A DNA stretch of 64,000 nucleotides, taken from Siniperca chuatsi (Eukaryota; Chordata; Actinopteri; Centrarchiformes; Sinipercidae). The notes below the pieces were generated by a model, which made no database searches, had not been told where the DNA came from, and saw only the letters and a list, made by a program, of their open reading frames with translations. The position numbers and the translations under genes are program-made. The stretch lies in NCBI RefSeq assembly GCF_020085105.1, contig NC_058046.1, forward strand, positions 11,673,175 to 11,737,174. Reading direction: 5' to 3'. Shown piece by piece: positions 48,801 through 60,500 of this stretch (position 1 is its first letter; every line of letters begins with the position of its first letter).

Positions 48801-49697
48801 CCTGCCATCTGTTAGAAACAGTAAGAGATCAGCTCACCCCTGTCTGGCTGTCTGGCAGGTGTTAGTAAGGTGAGAAGAGGAAGGCACACACAGTCACGCA
48901 AACTCACATCCAAGCAAATGGTTAATGTCCTGTGCTACTGTATGTGTGACCTGTTAAAAAGTTTAAGGATATTTATTTAGTCATTTGGCATACAGTAAGA
49001 CACCCTACAGAGGAATCAATATCATGTTCAGATTGGATATATATCATGTGCCCACTTTTCACTGTTTTAGAATAATTGAAGAAACATAAACTACAGCTCC
49101 ACTTCAGGTCATTGAGGTTGCAAGCCCCATGAAAAACTACAACATCCGACAGCCAAATCTATATCACATGAGCGAATGACGTTCAATGTTGTGGCAAGAT
49201 GTCAACATTTGCAACATGTGGCAGAAAAGTCTGCTGCATTGCATGTGTGTGTGTGTGTGTGGGGGGGGGCATCTTTACCTGATAGTCAAGTAGTCTGACA
49301 ATATTTTCATGTTTCAGTTCCTAGAAGAGGAGGGAAAAACATACTAGTTAAAGGTACACAGAGAAACACAGAATGTATGGCAAAATGGCAAAAGTCAACT
49401 TGTTACCTTCAATATTTTGATTTCTTTGCCAAGCAGAGACTGTGATTTGGCCAAGTTTTTCTTGTTGATACACTTCACAGCAACTTCCCAGTCACGCTTC
49501 TTTGAAGGTAAAAAAAAAGGTCAAAAAAGCAGGATATAAATACACCAGCCTTACATTTATCAACAATGACCAGACAAATACAAATTTGTCTCAGATATAA
49601 AACGTACCTCTTTATGTCTGCCTTTGAACACAACTGCAAAGGCGCCGTGACCAATCAGGTCTTTCCTGCTGAACTCAAACTTCCCAACAGACTCCAT
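38259..49697 (-). CDS. ulk1: Unc-51-like autophagy-activating Ser/Thr kinase 1 (complete, 27 coding exons)
   Basis: ULK1 is the kinase that starts autophagy in complex with ATG13, FIP200 and ATG101; mTORC1 inhibits it and AMPK activates it. The start is the ATG at 49697 ([20 protein letters not shown]); the stop is at 38259-38261. Exons in order: 49608-49697, 49407-49499, 49279-49320, 48037-48069, 47882-47918, 46188-46361, 45975-46048, 45779-45880, 44820-44878, 43761-43843, 43622-43672, 43436-43524, 43106-43268, 42959-43019, 42449-42538, 42068-42193, 41821-41960, 41277-41377, 40927-41051, 40643-40758, 40284-40409, 39690-39844, 39356-39531, 39131-39249, 38705-38862, 38463-38598, 38259-38302. 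The total is 2763 nt, or 920 residues, against about 1050 in human ULK1. The deficit is in the disordered middle. Synteny with ep400 supports ulk1 over ulk2; whether this is the a or b teleost copy cannot be told. Confidence 0.95.
40284..43524 (-). CDS. ulk1: ulk1 disordered Ser/Pro-rich spacer with LIR motif (residues about 279-658)
   Basis: The exons are 43436-43524, 43106-43268, 42959-43019, 42449-42538, 42068-42193, 41821-41960, 41277-41377, 40927-41051, 40643-40758 and 40284-40409. There is a Ser run near the start. The Atg8/LC3-binding LIR reads [10 protein letters not shown] (YVMV at residues 355-358, against FVMV in human). [20 protein letters not shown] is conserved, as are [17 protein letters not shown] and VVFTMGSP. 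The last aligns with the human mTORC1 site (VFTVGSPP). The segment between TSRPK and NRNKTVPDL is much shorter than in mammals. Confidence 0.88.
41961..42067 (-). other. ulk1: ulk1 GC-AG intron (putative)
   Basis: Exon 42068-42193 ends TCCACCAG, followed by GCATGT rather than a GT donor. The acceptor TGTCATTCAG starts exon 41821-41960. Joining at the GC donor rebuilds an Arg codon and keeps the frame that encodes the conserved RLATGGARP segment. No nearby GT gives the needed phase. The intron is 107 nt. Confidence 0.7.
43622..49697 (-). CDS. ulk1: ulk1 protein kinase domain (residues about 1-279)
   Basis: The first eleven exons encode a complete kinase. The glycine loop is [11 protein letters not shown] (residues 17-27). 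The catalytic lysine is Lys39 in VAVKCINKK. The catalytic loop is HRDLKPQN (Asp131). The metal-binding motif is DFGFAR (158-163). The activation loop [12 protein letters not shown] has a Thr near 173 at the place of human Thr180. The domain ends with [19 protein letters not shown]. Several exons are tiny (33, 37, 42 and 51 nt), but each is needed to keep frame and homology. No essential residue is missing. Confidence 0.95.
46455..46805. mobile_element. Dispersed fish repeat with CAATTAGTTG-type end
   Basis: The segment begins near GAATCAATTAGTTGATTAATC and ends with AATAATTGTTAGTTGCAGCCC. It contains TGTTGGTCAGACAAAACAA and CACTATTTTCTGACATTTTA. The order of these blocks matches a common teleost family. 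It lies in ulk1 intron 46362-47881. The rest of that intron has nothing I recognise. Confidence 0.6.
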
Positions 49698-50130
49698 GGA
49701 TAAACGCGTTAAAGTATCCGAGCGGGTTCAAGAGGTTGATTTTCCAACTGAAACTGACGTACAGCCCCACGGACACTTACCTCGCGCCGGTAAATCCCAT
49801 TTCATTGATGAAAAATACTGTCTTCACACGTGACAAACTTTATAAATGTCGATGACAACATTACGAAGTGTCAACACAGTTAAAACAACGTGCGTAGGAA
49901 TAAACAACTGTACGTAAACAAAATATTAGCGACCCGCTGTGCTTATTTAACGATTCAAATGAGTCCCTGTTACTTTTCTAGAAGCGGTAGAAGGTAAAAG
50001 TCCACGTTAGTGTTGTTACTCGCTGTTTGTATTCAGACACTGAGCTCAGATATTATTGTCTTCTTCACCTTTCTACCCATACACTGGAGTTATTCATATC
50101 TCACGGCGAGCATGCGCAAACAGGCAGCTG
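49698..50130 (-). promoter_or_regulatory. ulk1: ulk1 5' UTR and likely promoter
   Basis: The sequence upstream of the ATG is the only part near ulk1 with several CpGs. GCATGCGCA at 50110-50118 is an NRF1-like motif. A strong donor-like sequence, GCGAG then GTAAGTGTCC, lies on the gene strand with its boundary at 49781, 84 bases upstream of the ATG. No acceptor lies far enough downstream before the ATG, so it may define an alternative first exon. No TATA box was seen. Confidence 0.45.
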
Positions 50131-50812
50131 TTTGATGATGGCGCCTTCAGGGACACCTCATAAACTCGTAATTCAACGGCTTAATTTGGGTGAGACTTAT
50201 TTTTAAATGCTAAATCAAGACGGACCCATTTTCCAAAAGTAGTGTTATGGTGGCTGGCTGGTGTTTCTATTTTAGGAGTCTAGCAGCATTCTTGTATTTT
50301 TTTTTCTCTTGTATGTATGATCCGTATAATATTTTCATTGGTCAAAAATGTATATGCACAAACACACAAATTAAACAAAGCTAAATATCCACAATAACCA
50401 TAAACCTGTATCCCACATACAATAAAATCTATCATGTTTACTCTCAGTTTGTGAGGTAAATTCCATCTCCCCTCCACCACCTTAACATATTCATGTACAG
50501 CATTACCTGCCCCAAGGCCCAGGGGCCTATGTGATCAGGGTCAAGTTTCTGTGACAAGTGATGGTTCAATTCTCATAAAAGAGTAAAAGGGCTCAGTTAA
50601 AGTTCCTTCTGAAAAACAGAAGAAATAGCCGTCAGTCAGTCTGAAGATGTCACAACAAAGAGGCCATCACAGAAGTGTTAGTCCAGTCAGGTTTTTTGGT
50701 AGGCCGTTTAGGCCTAGTGTTCTGTACTGCAATGCAGTTTAGGCATTTATGTCCAGGGTCCTACAGTCTCGTAATCCAGTCAATAGACACCTGCCACTTC
50801 TGTTGTTGTGTG

Positions 50813-51472
50813 TTTAAAGGATTGGTTAATCATTTTTCAAGTCTGTTATAAAACAATAGTCATGTGCCTATATGTAGACTACACTGAAACAGGTTTTGCT
50901 CACTGTAATCATTCCTTCTGTTCTTACTGGCCATTAAGAAATCCCTCCCTCAAGTGCTTCCAATGTAAGTGATGGGGGACAAAATCCACAGTCCTTGTTA
51001 TGTGTAAAAATGTATTCCAGTGTTTATCTGAAGCTAATATGAGGCTCGGCTAGATCTGAGTTAATCAAATCAAGTGGGTCTCTTAAGAGGTTGCAGTCTT
51101 TTTACATTTCTTTTGTGTTTCTCAGGACGGTGTTTTCTTGCACAGCTTTTGTGGAGATACAGTAACACTAACAGACTAACTAACTAACTAATTTTGTGCT
51201 AAAAACACTTTCATTTTGGTAGATACCCACTTAATTTGTCTATTTTGGCCTGCCGAAGCTTCATATTATCTTGTTATCTACTTTGGAATGCAGTTTTACA
51301 TCTAAATGTTGTCCCCCATCACTTCCATTGGAAGCACATTAGGAAGGGATTTTTTAATGGCCAGCATGAACAGGAAGACTGATTACAGCAAGCAAAACTT
51401 GTTTCAATGTTCAGATGGACACCTGACTATTGTTTCACGACAGACTTGAAAAACTGTGAACCTATCCTTTAA
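50813..51472. mobile_element. 660-bp foldback element with arms of about 180 bp
   Basis: The left arm starts TTTAAAGGATTGGTTAATCA. It runs through TTTTTCAAGTCTG, AACAATAGTCA, TTTTGCTCACTGTAATCA and GCTTCCAATGTAAGTGATGG. The right arm, reversed, gives the same blocks in the same order: TTAAAGGATAGGTTCACAG, TTTTTCAAGTCTG, AACAATAGTCA, TTTTGCTTGCTGTAATCA, GCTTCCAATGGAAGTGATGG. There is no coding capacity. This is a long palindromic DNA transposon derivative. Confidence 0.85.
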
Positions 51473-52696
51473 CACTTTTAAGAATTCATTGGTGGTCAAC
51501 TTTTTTTGCTCCTAGTTATTCGCATAATGCCATATTGGTCACTTTGACAGTAACTTTCAGGTATTGGTATTCCTTACCAAAAATGGATTGATAATAATGT
51601 AATTTACAGGTACACACAAAGGTATCCACCAAAGAGCATAAGTCGTACTGACCTACAACCAATACGAATATGAACATGATGGTGAAAACCATGTAATAAA
51701 GATGACACTCACTTGTCATAAACATTTTATAATGAAGATAATTGGAAGCACAAACCATAGTACCATAAGACAACAATCATTTAAGGCATTAAAAGAAAAG
51801 GAATATTGAAATATTTAACTTTAAATCTGACTTGAAAAGTGAGCGCAGAGTGACTTACAGTAAATCCTGTTTTAGGAAACTTAATGTTGGTACAGTGTAA
51901 GATCAATGACATTTAAAAATATGTCATCTCCCTCCATTCTCACAGTATGTTAAGGGAAAAAGCAACAACCTTATCAAGTCCCTCTGCTGTAGAACATATT
52001 TCACTGTTCAAAAAATTATGAAAATGTAAAAGAAATTAGCAACAGAAATAGCTAAAGACACCATAAAACTTCACAGAATTGTGTCCAAAACACAACCAGT
52101 ATTCACTATTCCTCAAAAAGCACAACATACTGCAGCTTACTAAGATGTGAGGTACTGCAAATATACCAGTTCATTTCAAGAGGGAAAACACACAAATAGA
52201 CACAGAATTTAACATGAGACCATACTGATTGTTGAGCTGTGACACTCTGCAGAAGACATGATACAGAACTCACAAAATAAATAAATACATTACATCAGAA
52301 TTGCATAGGGTCTAATTCACTGCTAGTTCATTCATTGTTATTATACAGTTGTTGTGTTGTGCTGTCCGTAAAATTGGATTAAAGCTGTATGAATCAGGTG
52401 AATCTTGGAGTTCATTCAGGTAAAATAAGCAAATTGTGCTTTGTGATCATGAATACTGTTAACAGTTGGTGAAACCATCATGTCATTTTTTTAAGGCATA
52501 CATCTAACACTATATTTAAGGAACATTTACTGCTTTCCTTGGTCTTTTTCTATCCAAGTTTATGCATTTTTACCCAACCATACCCTGAAAATACTTATCA
52601 TCTCAAATTTGAATATGTTACATTAAATTAAAGTTGTTGAACTATCTCATAGTGTGAGACAAATTATATGTCAAAAGACATCACTGTGATTGATTA

Positions 52697-53166
52697 AAGG
52701 AATATTTTGACATTTTGGGAAATAAGCTTATTTACTTTCTTGCTGAACGTTAGATGAGAAGGTCGCTATCACTGTCATGTCTGTACACTAAATATAAAGC
52801 TACTACCAGCAGCAGATTAGTTTAGCTTAGCTTAGCACAAATTCTGGAAAGAGCTAGCTTGGCTAGCTAGTTGTATGTAACCATAAAACCACAATGTGTC
52901 GTCTTTACATTTCAGTTTTTGTGCAGATTAAATAAATTATATATAACGTGTTGATTAATGAGCTTTAGTGGTGCTGGTAGTTATATTTTGTCACCTTTGG
53001 ACAGAGCCAGAATGTTGTCTGTTTCCCCCCTGTATGCAGTTTTTGTGCTAAGCTATGCTAACCAGCTGTTAGCGGTATGTGAAAGTGGTGTCAATCTTTT
53101 CATCTACCTCTCAGCAAAAAAGCAAATAAGCACATTTCCCAAAATGTTGAACTATTCTGTTAAATA
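52697..53166. mobile_element. 470-bp foldback element downstream of adgrd1
   Basis: The ends TTAAAGGAATATTTTGACAT and GTTGAACTATTCTGTTAA are inverted partners, and CATTTTGGGAAATAAGC pairs with GCACATTTCCCAAAATG. The interior has TTAGCTTAGCTTAGCA on one side and GCTAAGCTATGCTAA on the other. It resembles a very abundant teleost palindromic family. It lies 420 bp past the adgrd1 stop and is probably transcribed in its 3' UTR. Confidence 0.8.
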
Positions 53167-53582
53167 GACTCTTGCCAATTAGTAAATCAACTGCAATATA
53201 CAGATGGACCATGCAACAGACAAATCGAGATGCTCCACTACACAGGGCATCATTGCCAGACCCTGAACTACACTCATGGATCTTAAGACTCTCTGTCACT
53301 TCACTGACCTCCTCAGAAATCCCTGCTCTTGTTTTTGGGGGGTACACAGTATGTTTTTATGAGACAATAATAAGGCACAGTCCTTAGAGTCTGTTTGTCT
53401 TTAAAGGTGAAGCTATTATTCAGCTACACCACACCTCCTTTCATATCACTTTCACTTGAGTGGATGAGTGTCCAATTCATTACATAACATAGTGGAAGAA
53501 TACTCTGGCCAGTGTTTGTCATTCTACACTAGTGAGCTTCAGATTGCTCTCCTGCTGCAGACAGAAGCGATGACCTATGGTT

Positions 53583-56500
53583 CTACACGGCAGAGAGGTC
53601 GATACGATTGGCTGAGTTGGTGCTTTTGTCCCATGTGTTCATCTTGGTGGGAGTCACGCCCTCCTTGTTCCCATTCATCTGGAGGATGAGAAGGAGAATG
53701 TTAAGACTCAGGCAGTTAAAAGCTGAACAGCTCATTTTTGTTCGAGCAAGTCTTTAACGCCAGCACTCACAATGTCAGAGTTGAATGGCTTCACATTGAT
53801 GTTTCGGATGGAGCTGCTGGTAAGAGACCACACCTTGGTTTTGTGTTTGAAAGCAGCTCTGACCTACAGAAAGAAGTCAAGCCATAACAGACAATGGTGA
53901 CAAATGTCAGGCAAAATACATCTTATCACCCTAAATTAGAAGTTTGGGTTGCAACAGAGAACATCGTCCCCTACTTGCTGACTAGAATAAATATCACCAC
54001 TATATGAAACCCTATGGCCAAATTAAATTCTGGTTGTTTAGTGTGTGGACAGTTTTCTCCCACAGGAAGTGACAAATCAAAACATTAAAACACATATTTA
54101 ACATATTTAGCACCATACCTCAGAGTTGAGGAGACAGTGAAACAAGAAGACAAAGAACCCCTAAAGTACAGGGAAAAAAAATGTAAACTTAAGTAGAATA
54201 TTCACAAATGGCTGCAAACATTTTGGAAAGGAAAAAAATCCTGTAGTGAAGAACTTACCTGTAATGAGTTGAATACAGCAAATATATATAGGAATGGCAG
54301 AGAGTGTGTGTTGACAGCAAGAACGCCAAAGATCCAGGAAATGCCGAGTATAGGCAGGAGCACAGCCACTGCCTTTGCAGTCAGCCTTGAAACAAAGTAA
54401 GGGACAGCCATGTTTATGTTATTAGCTTTTAATAAGAGAAGACTATTTAATAATTTAAAGAGCATTGGTCTGATCATGAAAACAAATAAACTCACTTGAC
54501 TGCATTGGCATCTCCATGAACCTTGTAACTCTCTCCACTGATTCGAGATATGATCCTGGTCACCGATATCAGAATGCCAATGTTCACCTGGAAATCAGAG
54601 AGAAGGGGATATACATTTCATACAGTAGCACAGGAGATATGATTTTGTTTCTTTCCTTCTCAACAAATTGGGAACTGTAAAAAATGACAAATGCTAATTG
54701 TTGCAATTGTTCCTCACCACAATGACAAACAGAGCTGGTGCCACAAATGCCCAGATGGCTCCATTCTTCAGTGACAGCCAACAGCTGAGAAAGCAAGGAC
54801 ATGAGAGAGTAAAAAAGAAAAAAAAATTCACACTGTGTTCCTGTCCAAATAAAATGCTTTAATGCTCTAATGTAAATATAGAATGACATATGTAGTTACT
54901 GTTAACCTTAAAGATTTTGAATAATATTAAACAAACACAGTTGATGGTTCCATTTTTTTTTCACAGTTGATGTCATTCTTATGCAATTCCACCAAGCTTT
55001 GACGGAGTAAAATGAATTCCATATAATTCCTATGTCATACTTACTTGTCAACTTCGCCATAACTGTCCAGAGCTGATGTCATGGACACCACACATATTAC
55101 CAATGGAGAACCTGATGATAAAGAAAGAAACAAATGCACGTTACACATTCACTAAAACAAAATGGGGACCCACTCTAAAAAACATTGCTCTGTAGTGCCA
55201 CTAGTGGTCAAAAACTCCACAGGATACCTTTAATCACAAACAAAACTTGACATACACTAAACCTGAGGCCCGTGGACCTGAGGCAGTTGCCCAAATCACA
55301 GGGTTAGTAACCCAGCCTTGTTAATGACAGCATCAACACAAGTTACCAACTCTCATTCTCATATTCTTAGATCAACGGGAGGATTTAGGAAACATCTCAA
55401 AACAACCTAGTAGACCTAAAACGCTTTGACCAAGGCCAGAGACATACAAGTTATGACAGATCAAGGCCAAATAGTGATTACAACAAATTCATTTTATTTA
55501 TTTTAGCTGCCACAGGGTCACCTAAAAGTATTCCTCAGTTAATTTTAACAAATGGTCTTGTGGCCCTGTTAAACATTATTATTTTGTACTTTTTGACACT
55601 TGTTACTCCATCCATTGTAGCACCTGTCTTTGCATACACACAGTGGGTGGTTGTATTTATTTGCTGTGCTGCTAATTGCTCATTTCCCTGAAAGTAACTA
55701 ATTTTATTTTGGTGCCTTGATATTTTGGCTTGCCAAGCCCAAAAGTTTCTAGCACGCTATACTACAAGGAAACTGTTAATTTGAAGGAGGAAATGAAAGA
55801 TAAAGTAGTCAACAGCCCATAGCACAACTAATAGCAACAGCAATTCATTATAAAATGAGTGTTTACTTTTTATGTATAACAGCTATACTTCTAACTGTCA
55901 GACAAGTCTCCAGCACATAATTTGCAGTTGGCCACACAAAATGAAAAATTACTCTGGCCAGAAGAAAGGAAGTAATAAAAAAGGGATCGTTTTTCCACTA
56001 ATGGGTTCAGCATGTGAAGGAGAGACTATGCATTCCTCAGCAGTCAAAGACGTATGTCCCAGTCTTTTTATCTGTCCATCAAACTCCGGTTCACCAAGAT
56101 CAGGAGAGGCAATTTCTATACTGAAATGTAACTCAAAGCAGATGTATTTAACAGGTCATAGTTATTTACTTTTCATAAACACTATTTGACCAGTAAGGTC
56201 ACTTAAAAAATGACCAAATCATATTTACAGTAATGCCCTGGCATGAGGTAGAGGCAAGACATGGGGTGAAATCAGGGACAATAAAATAAGATGACATAGT
56301 GTATTCTTGAACAGACAAATGAGAAAATGACATAAGAAAAAAATCCCACAAGGAATAAGACAGTTGTTTGTAACAGTTGATTGTAAGTATGTTTGTTATA
56401 TTCTGAAGCAAATATGCCAGATATATCATTCCATCTAAGTGTAATAATTTACCCCAGCCAATGCCATAGTAGTAGAAGTGTTTGCTGTCCTCAGAGCCGA

Positions 56501-57537
56501 ACACCTTGACCACCATGCTGTAGAGGTGGAGGCCCTCCACCAGCATCCAGGCGAAGGCGCTCAGAAAGAAGAAGTGAAGCAGGACAGCTATTACCTTACA
56601 AGGCAGCTGGGGCAAGGGATAAAATCAGGCTTTTACCATCAAAACAATCTATTTTTCATGATTATCTATGTATGCTTTATTACTAAAAAGCGCTTTGTTA
56701 ATCGCCATTGTCCTTTTTTTCTTTTCCTCTGTTCTATTTTTCTCTTGCACCAGTGGTTTGTATTTTTTTCTTTTACATTTATTATCTTTATTTCTTTCTT
56801 TTAATCATTTAGTGGTGATTTCACTTCACCACATTTGACATTTTTACACTGTAGTTCACTTCATACATCATCTTAATGTTGCACAAACCTTTTTCATCAT
56901 CATCCTCATCATCTTAATAATCTTCCTTCATTTTATCATACTTATCATCATCATCATCATCACATTTTTTCTTTATTTACTTTTCTTCATCATTGTAATC
57001 ATTGTTACAACCATTATAATCATCATCAACAACATAATCTGTACTGTGTGCCTACCGTGCCCGGGTCGAAGCGAGCGCTGATGAGCAGTAAGATCTCAGC
57101 CACCAGGATGGCGAAGGACAGGTTGGCGTGGATGTGGTAGCGTTGGTTACGGATGGTACTCACTGACCTGCAGAGCAGCACAAGGACAACATCACATTAA
57201 CTTGCTATAGTACTTTGGTAATAAGAACACTTAGTGTATAAAACACAAAATGTGTATGTTTTGAATATAGATGTACAGTACATGTTTATGGCCACATAGG
57301 TAGATTTATGAAATAAAATATACAGTATACATGTATATTAAATACAGTAAAAGCAGTTTATGACATATTGAGTGTGACATATTCTTAAAAATTCTATGAA
57401 AGGTTGTTGATGTGATTAACTGATGATACTCACGACAGAACTGCAAAAGTGACCAGAGTGATGGCAAGACAGAAGATGGAAATTGAGCAGCCAACATAAC
57501 CAATGGCGGACAGTGCCACCCTGTGGCCAGTAGTGAG
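53583..57537 (-). CDS. adgrd1: adgrd1 seven-transmembrane domain and C-terminal tail
   Basis: Exon 57434-57537 carries TM1 ([19 protein letters not shown]). Exon 57056-57167 carries TM2 ([17 protein letters not shown]). Exon 56453-56606 carries TM3 ([20 protein letters not shown]). Exon 55045-55111 holds TM4. Exons 54718-54784 and 54496-54587 hold TM5. Exon 54259-54385 holds TM6 ([19 protein letters not shown]) and the start of TM7, completed by 54119-54160. The last two exons are the cytoplasmic tail. The ECL2 NCWL cysteine, at the 55045/54718 junction, is present. Confidence 0.93.
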
Positions 57538-60500
57538 CTGTGTATAGAGACACATCACCATAAGCGATGGACAAGACAACATGGAAAAACACTAATATTT
57601 TGCCTACACGATGGATAGGTACATTGTGCCACCAATGCACATGCAAAGCTAGTTTAGTTGTTGTTTCATTCAGCCTGTATCATTAGCCAGGAAATTCAAA
57701 GGGGCCCTGTTGAGTTTATAATGATGAACACAGTACTGACTCTCATTAGTGTTTCTCAGGCAGGCTACTCTCCAAGACTGGGCACACTGTCATAAAGCTT
57801 TAGCAAAATGGTTTAAATCCTCCTGTGTAAATGATAAAACACAGACGTTGGAATCAAAATGTTTAGATGAGAGATTCACATCTTATGTGTATATATTTTT
57901 TTAATATGTTTTAACCATTCTTGGTGTAAAGTTGTTTTTCTCTTGTATGGAGTCACTGTAAAAGTACAGTCAAACACCTGTTTTTATTATTTTGGGATAA
58001 ATTAAATGTACATTGTCCAAGAAGCAAAAGAGTGACAGCGATAATTGTGTTTCTCCATATGCACATATCCATGGCATACAGCCTAGTGCATTGATGTTGT
58101 TTTGGAGTTGAGGCTATTTTGAGGGTTTGGGTTTGATTCTCCATTAACTTTCTTCACATGTGCCTTGTCATTACAAAGGCAGAGGAGTTTCAGCCTACCA
58201 GAAAAGGGATACATGGGATGTTCCCTCACAGCTGAGGGATGAGGCAGCCCACTAATTAGAGACTGACTAAGGGAAAGCATAGCATCAAATAGACTTCTGC
58301 TGCTTAAATACAGCACTGGCCCACTTAGCTGCAATAAGAAGTCCTCTTTTCTATTTAAAGGAGCCATCGTGGATGCTGACCATACTCCCATGGCATGTAT
58401 TCTTGGATAACAAAGAGTTAGACGTTGGTGACAACATACACAAAAATGCTCCACATGTGGATAATGTAAATGTAAAATACTGTGCAGGACAGTGTTCAGA
58501 GAAGATAATTAATGTTATCCCAGATGTTTTAAAAGGGACAATCTTTGGAGGGTGGTTCAAAGGGACAGTTTTTGGTCTCTTGAGAGACTGTGGTCCTTGA
58601 GGAATGGACCACTGACCTGTGCAGCGACCCAAAAGAACCACACTTAATCGTGGTTGTCCAAAGTACTTCTGTATAAAACCACCAGTGAAACCGACATTGT
58701 GACTGTGTAGGTCTGCTTACAATTGAACTACAGGGAGGAACGATAAACTGTCCAAAGTGGGGGCTCCTGGTTGATGGGTTACTGTGTGGTAAACCACTGC
58801 TTCCTGCCCAACTATGTTCCTACAAATCTACTTATTTTGTGACAAAGACACAGACGGACGGGCACACTTTTCAATACAGCTTGTGTAAAAAGTAGTGGGA
58901 GGTTTACTGTTTCTGAAGTTTCCCTACAACAGATTACTTGAAAAGCACTGTGAAGAAAATCATCAATAGGCCTTTTTCAGAGCAGACATTTTGACTTCTC
59001 ATGGCAGGAAAAGCACAGGTGTTACTGCTAACATTAATGATGGCTCTGTTCTATTCCAGTGTAAGCCATGGCAGTTTGACAGTGAGCTAGCATGCAAAGC
59101 TATGAAGACATATCAGGCCCACGGATGTATTATAAGATCTGGATACCGGATTCAAAGATGGCACCCATTCCCTGCGTATGGTGACATAACAAAATGTCTT
59201 CTGTGAAAGAGGTCAATGTTAAACCTACGATTATTTATTTTTTGGCCACTTGGGGGCAGCACAACAAGCTGAAAGCACAATGTTGACATACTGTGATAGC
59301 TAAGTGTTTGAAAACAGTTGCCTATTACACATCTGGCAGATATGGAGCAAAGTAAGCATTCATCTGGCGGCAAAAATAGGCCCAATATTCACTCTCCTTT
59401 TAGCTTTGTTTTAGTCTCCACCAACTCCTGAGGAAATATCTGGCTCTGTAGCTGCTAAATGCTCCACTGTGTTCACCAGCTACTTGCTAACTTTGCCTGT
59501 CTGCAGTTTTGTGCTGGGCAGGTAGCCTGCAGTCGGTTTATCAGAGATTTTTCACTAATAACAGCTGCCTGCTGCAATGCATTGTTATATGAAAGAAATA
59601 AATTAGAGCAGCTTTAAAGAGTAGCCAAAATGCCATACCTTTAAGGGCACCACTTGCATAAGTATGGCAAAGTTGGTAAGGTGGTTGCACAAACACACAG
59701 AATATGTCACGTTTCCATCTGAGCGTACACAACCTTCGTTGGACCATATTCCCTCATTTGAACTGAAAAGGATGACAATTAGGTATTATTCACAGAGAAA
59801 ATTTACTCAAGACATGTATTAATATAAAGATGCTAACATGAAGGACACATATACAGAAAAAGTATGTTTTTATAGGAGCACTCCTGGCAGGGATCACTCA
59901 ACATGATCCATTGTGGGAGGCACACAGAGACATTTCTTTGCTGAGTTTATCAGGGCAATCTGACAGGGCAATCCAATAATTAACATTTTTCTTGAGCTTC
60001 AGGGGAGTAAGGAGAGGAAGCCTTTGAAGCCAACTAAAACATACTCCCTTTTAAAATGACTTATGCTTTCTAAATAGCGTTTTGGCTCCATTCATCAGAT
60101 CACCATATTTTTTCACAGAGGGCTGTTACTCAAGCTGCACCAAACTGAAACATCAACACATCTGACACTGCATGTTTTTGATTTGAATGAGAAAAAGGGA
60201 AATATACCTTTTCCAAATCATTGGTCATTTCTTATGATGTAAAGCCTTAAAGACTTGAGCAAAGAATATGCAAAGAGTCAACAATCAAGAAAGATACAAT
60301 CTCTTTGGCTCTACATCTGAATGAATAATGGAGACATGCTGCATCTAAATCAGAATCAGAATCAGAAATACTTTATTGATCCCCGAGGGGAAACTCTTTG
60401 TTACAGCTGCTTACTATCACGTCACATAGGAGAAGAAGTATTAATAGAATAGAAATAGATTAATAATCATGAACACAGACCCACCTGTAGTCCAAGAAGG

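Larger units (their letters stand above)
50131..53582. other. 3' flank of adgrd1: UTR plus intergenic sequence
   Basis: This stretch follows the adgrd1 stop (53583) and precedes the ulk1 promoter. It contains no recognised gene. It holds two foldback elements, listed separately. I found no canonical AATAAA on the minus strand between 52000 and 53582, so the length of the adgrd1 3' UTR is open. Confidence 0.5.
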
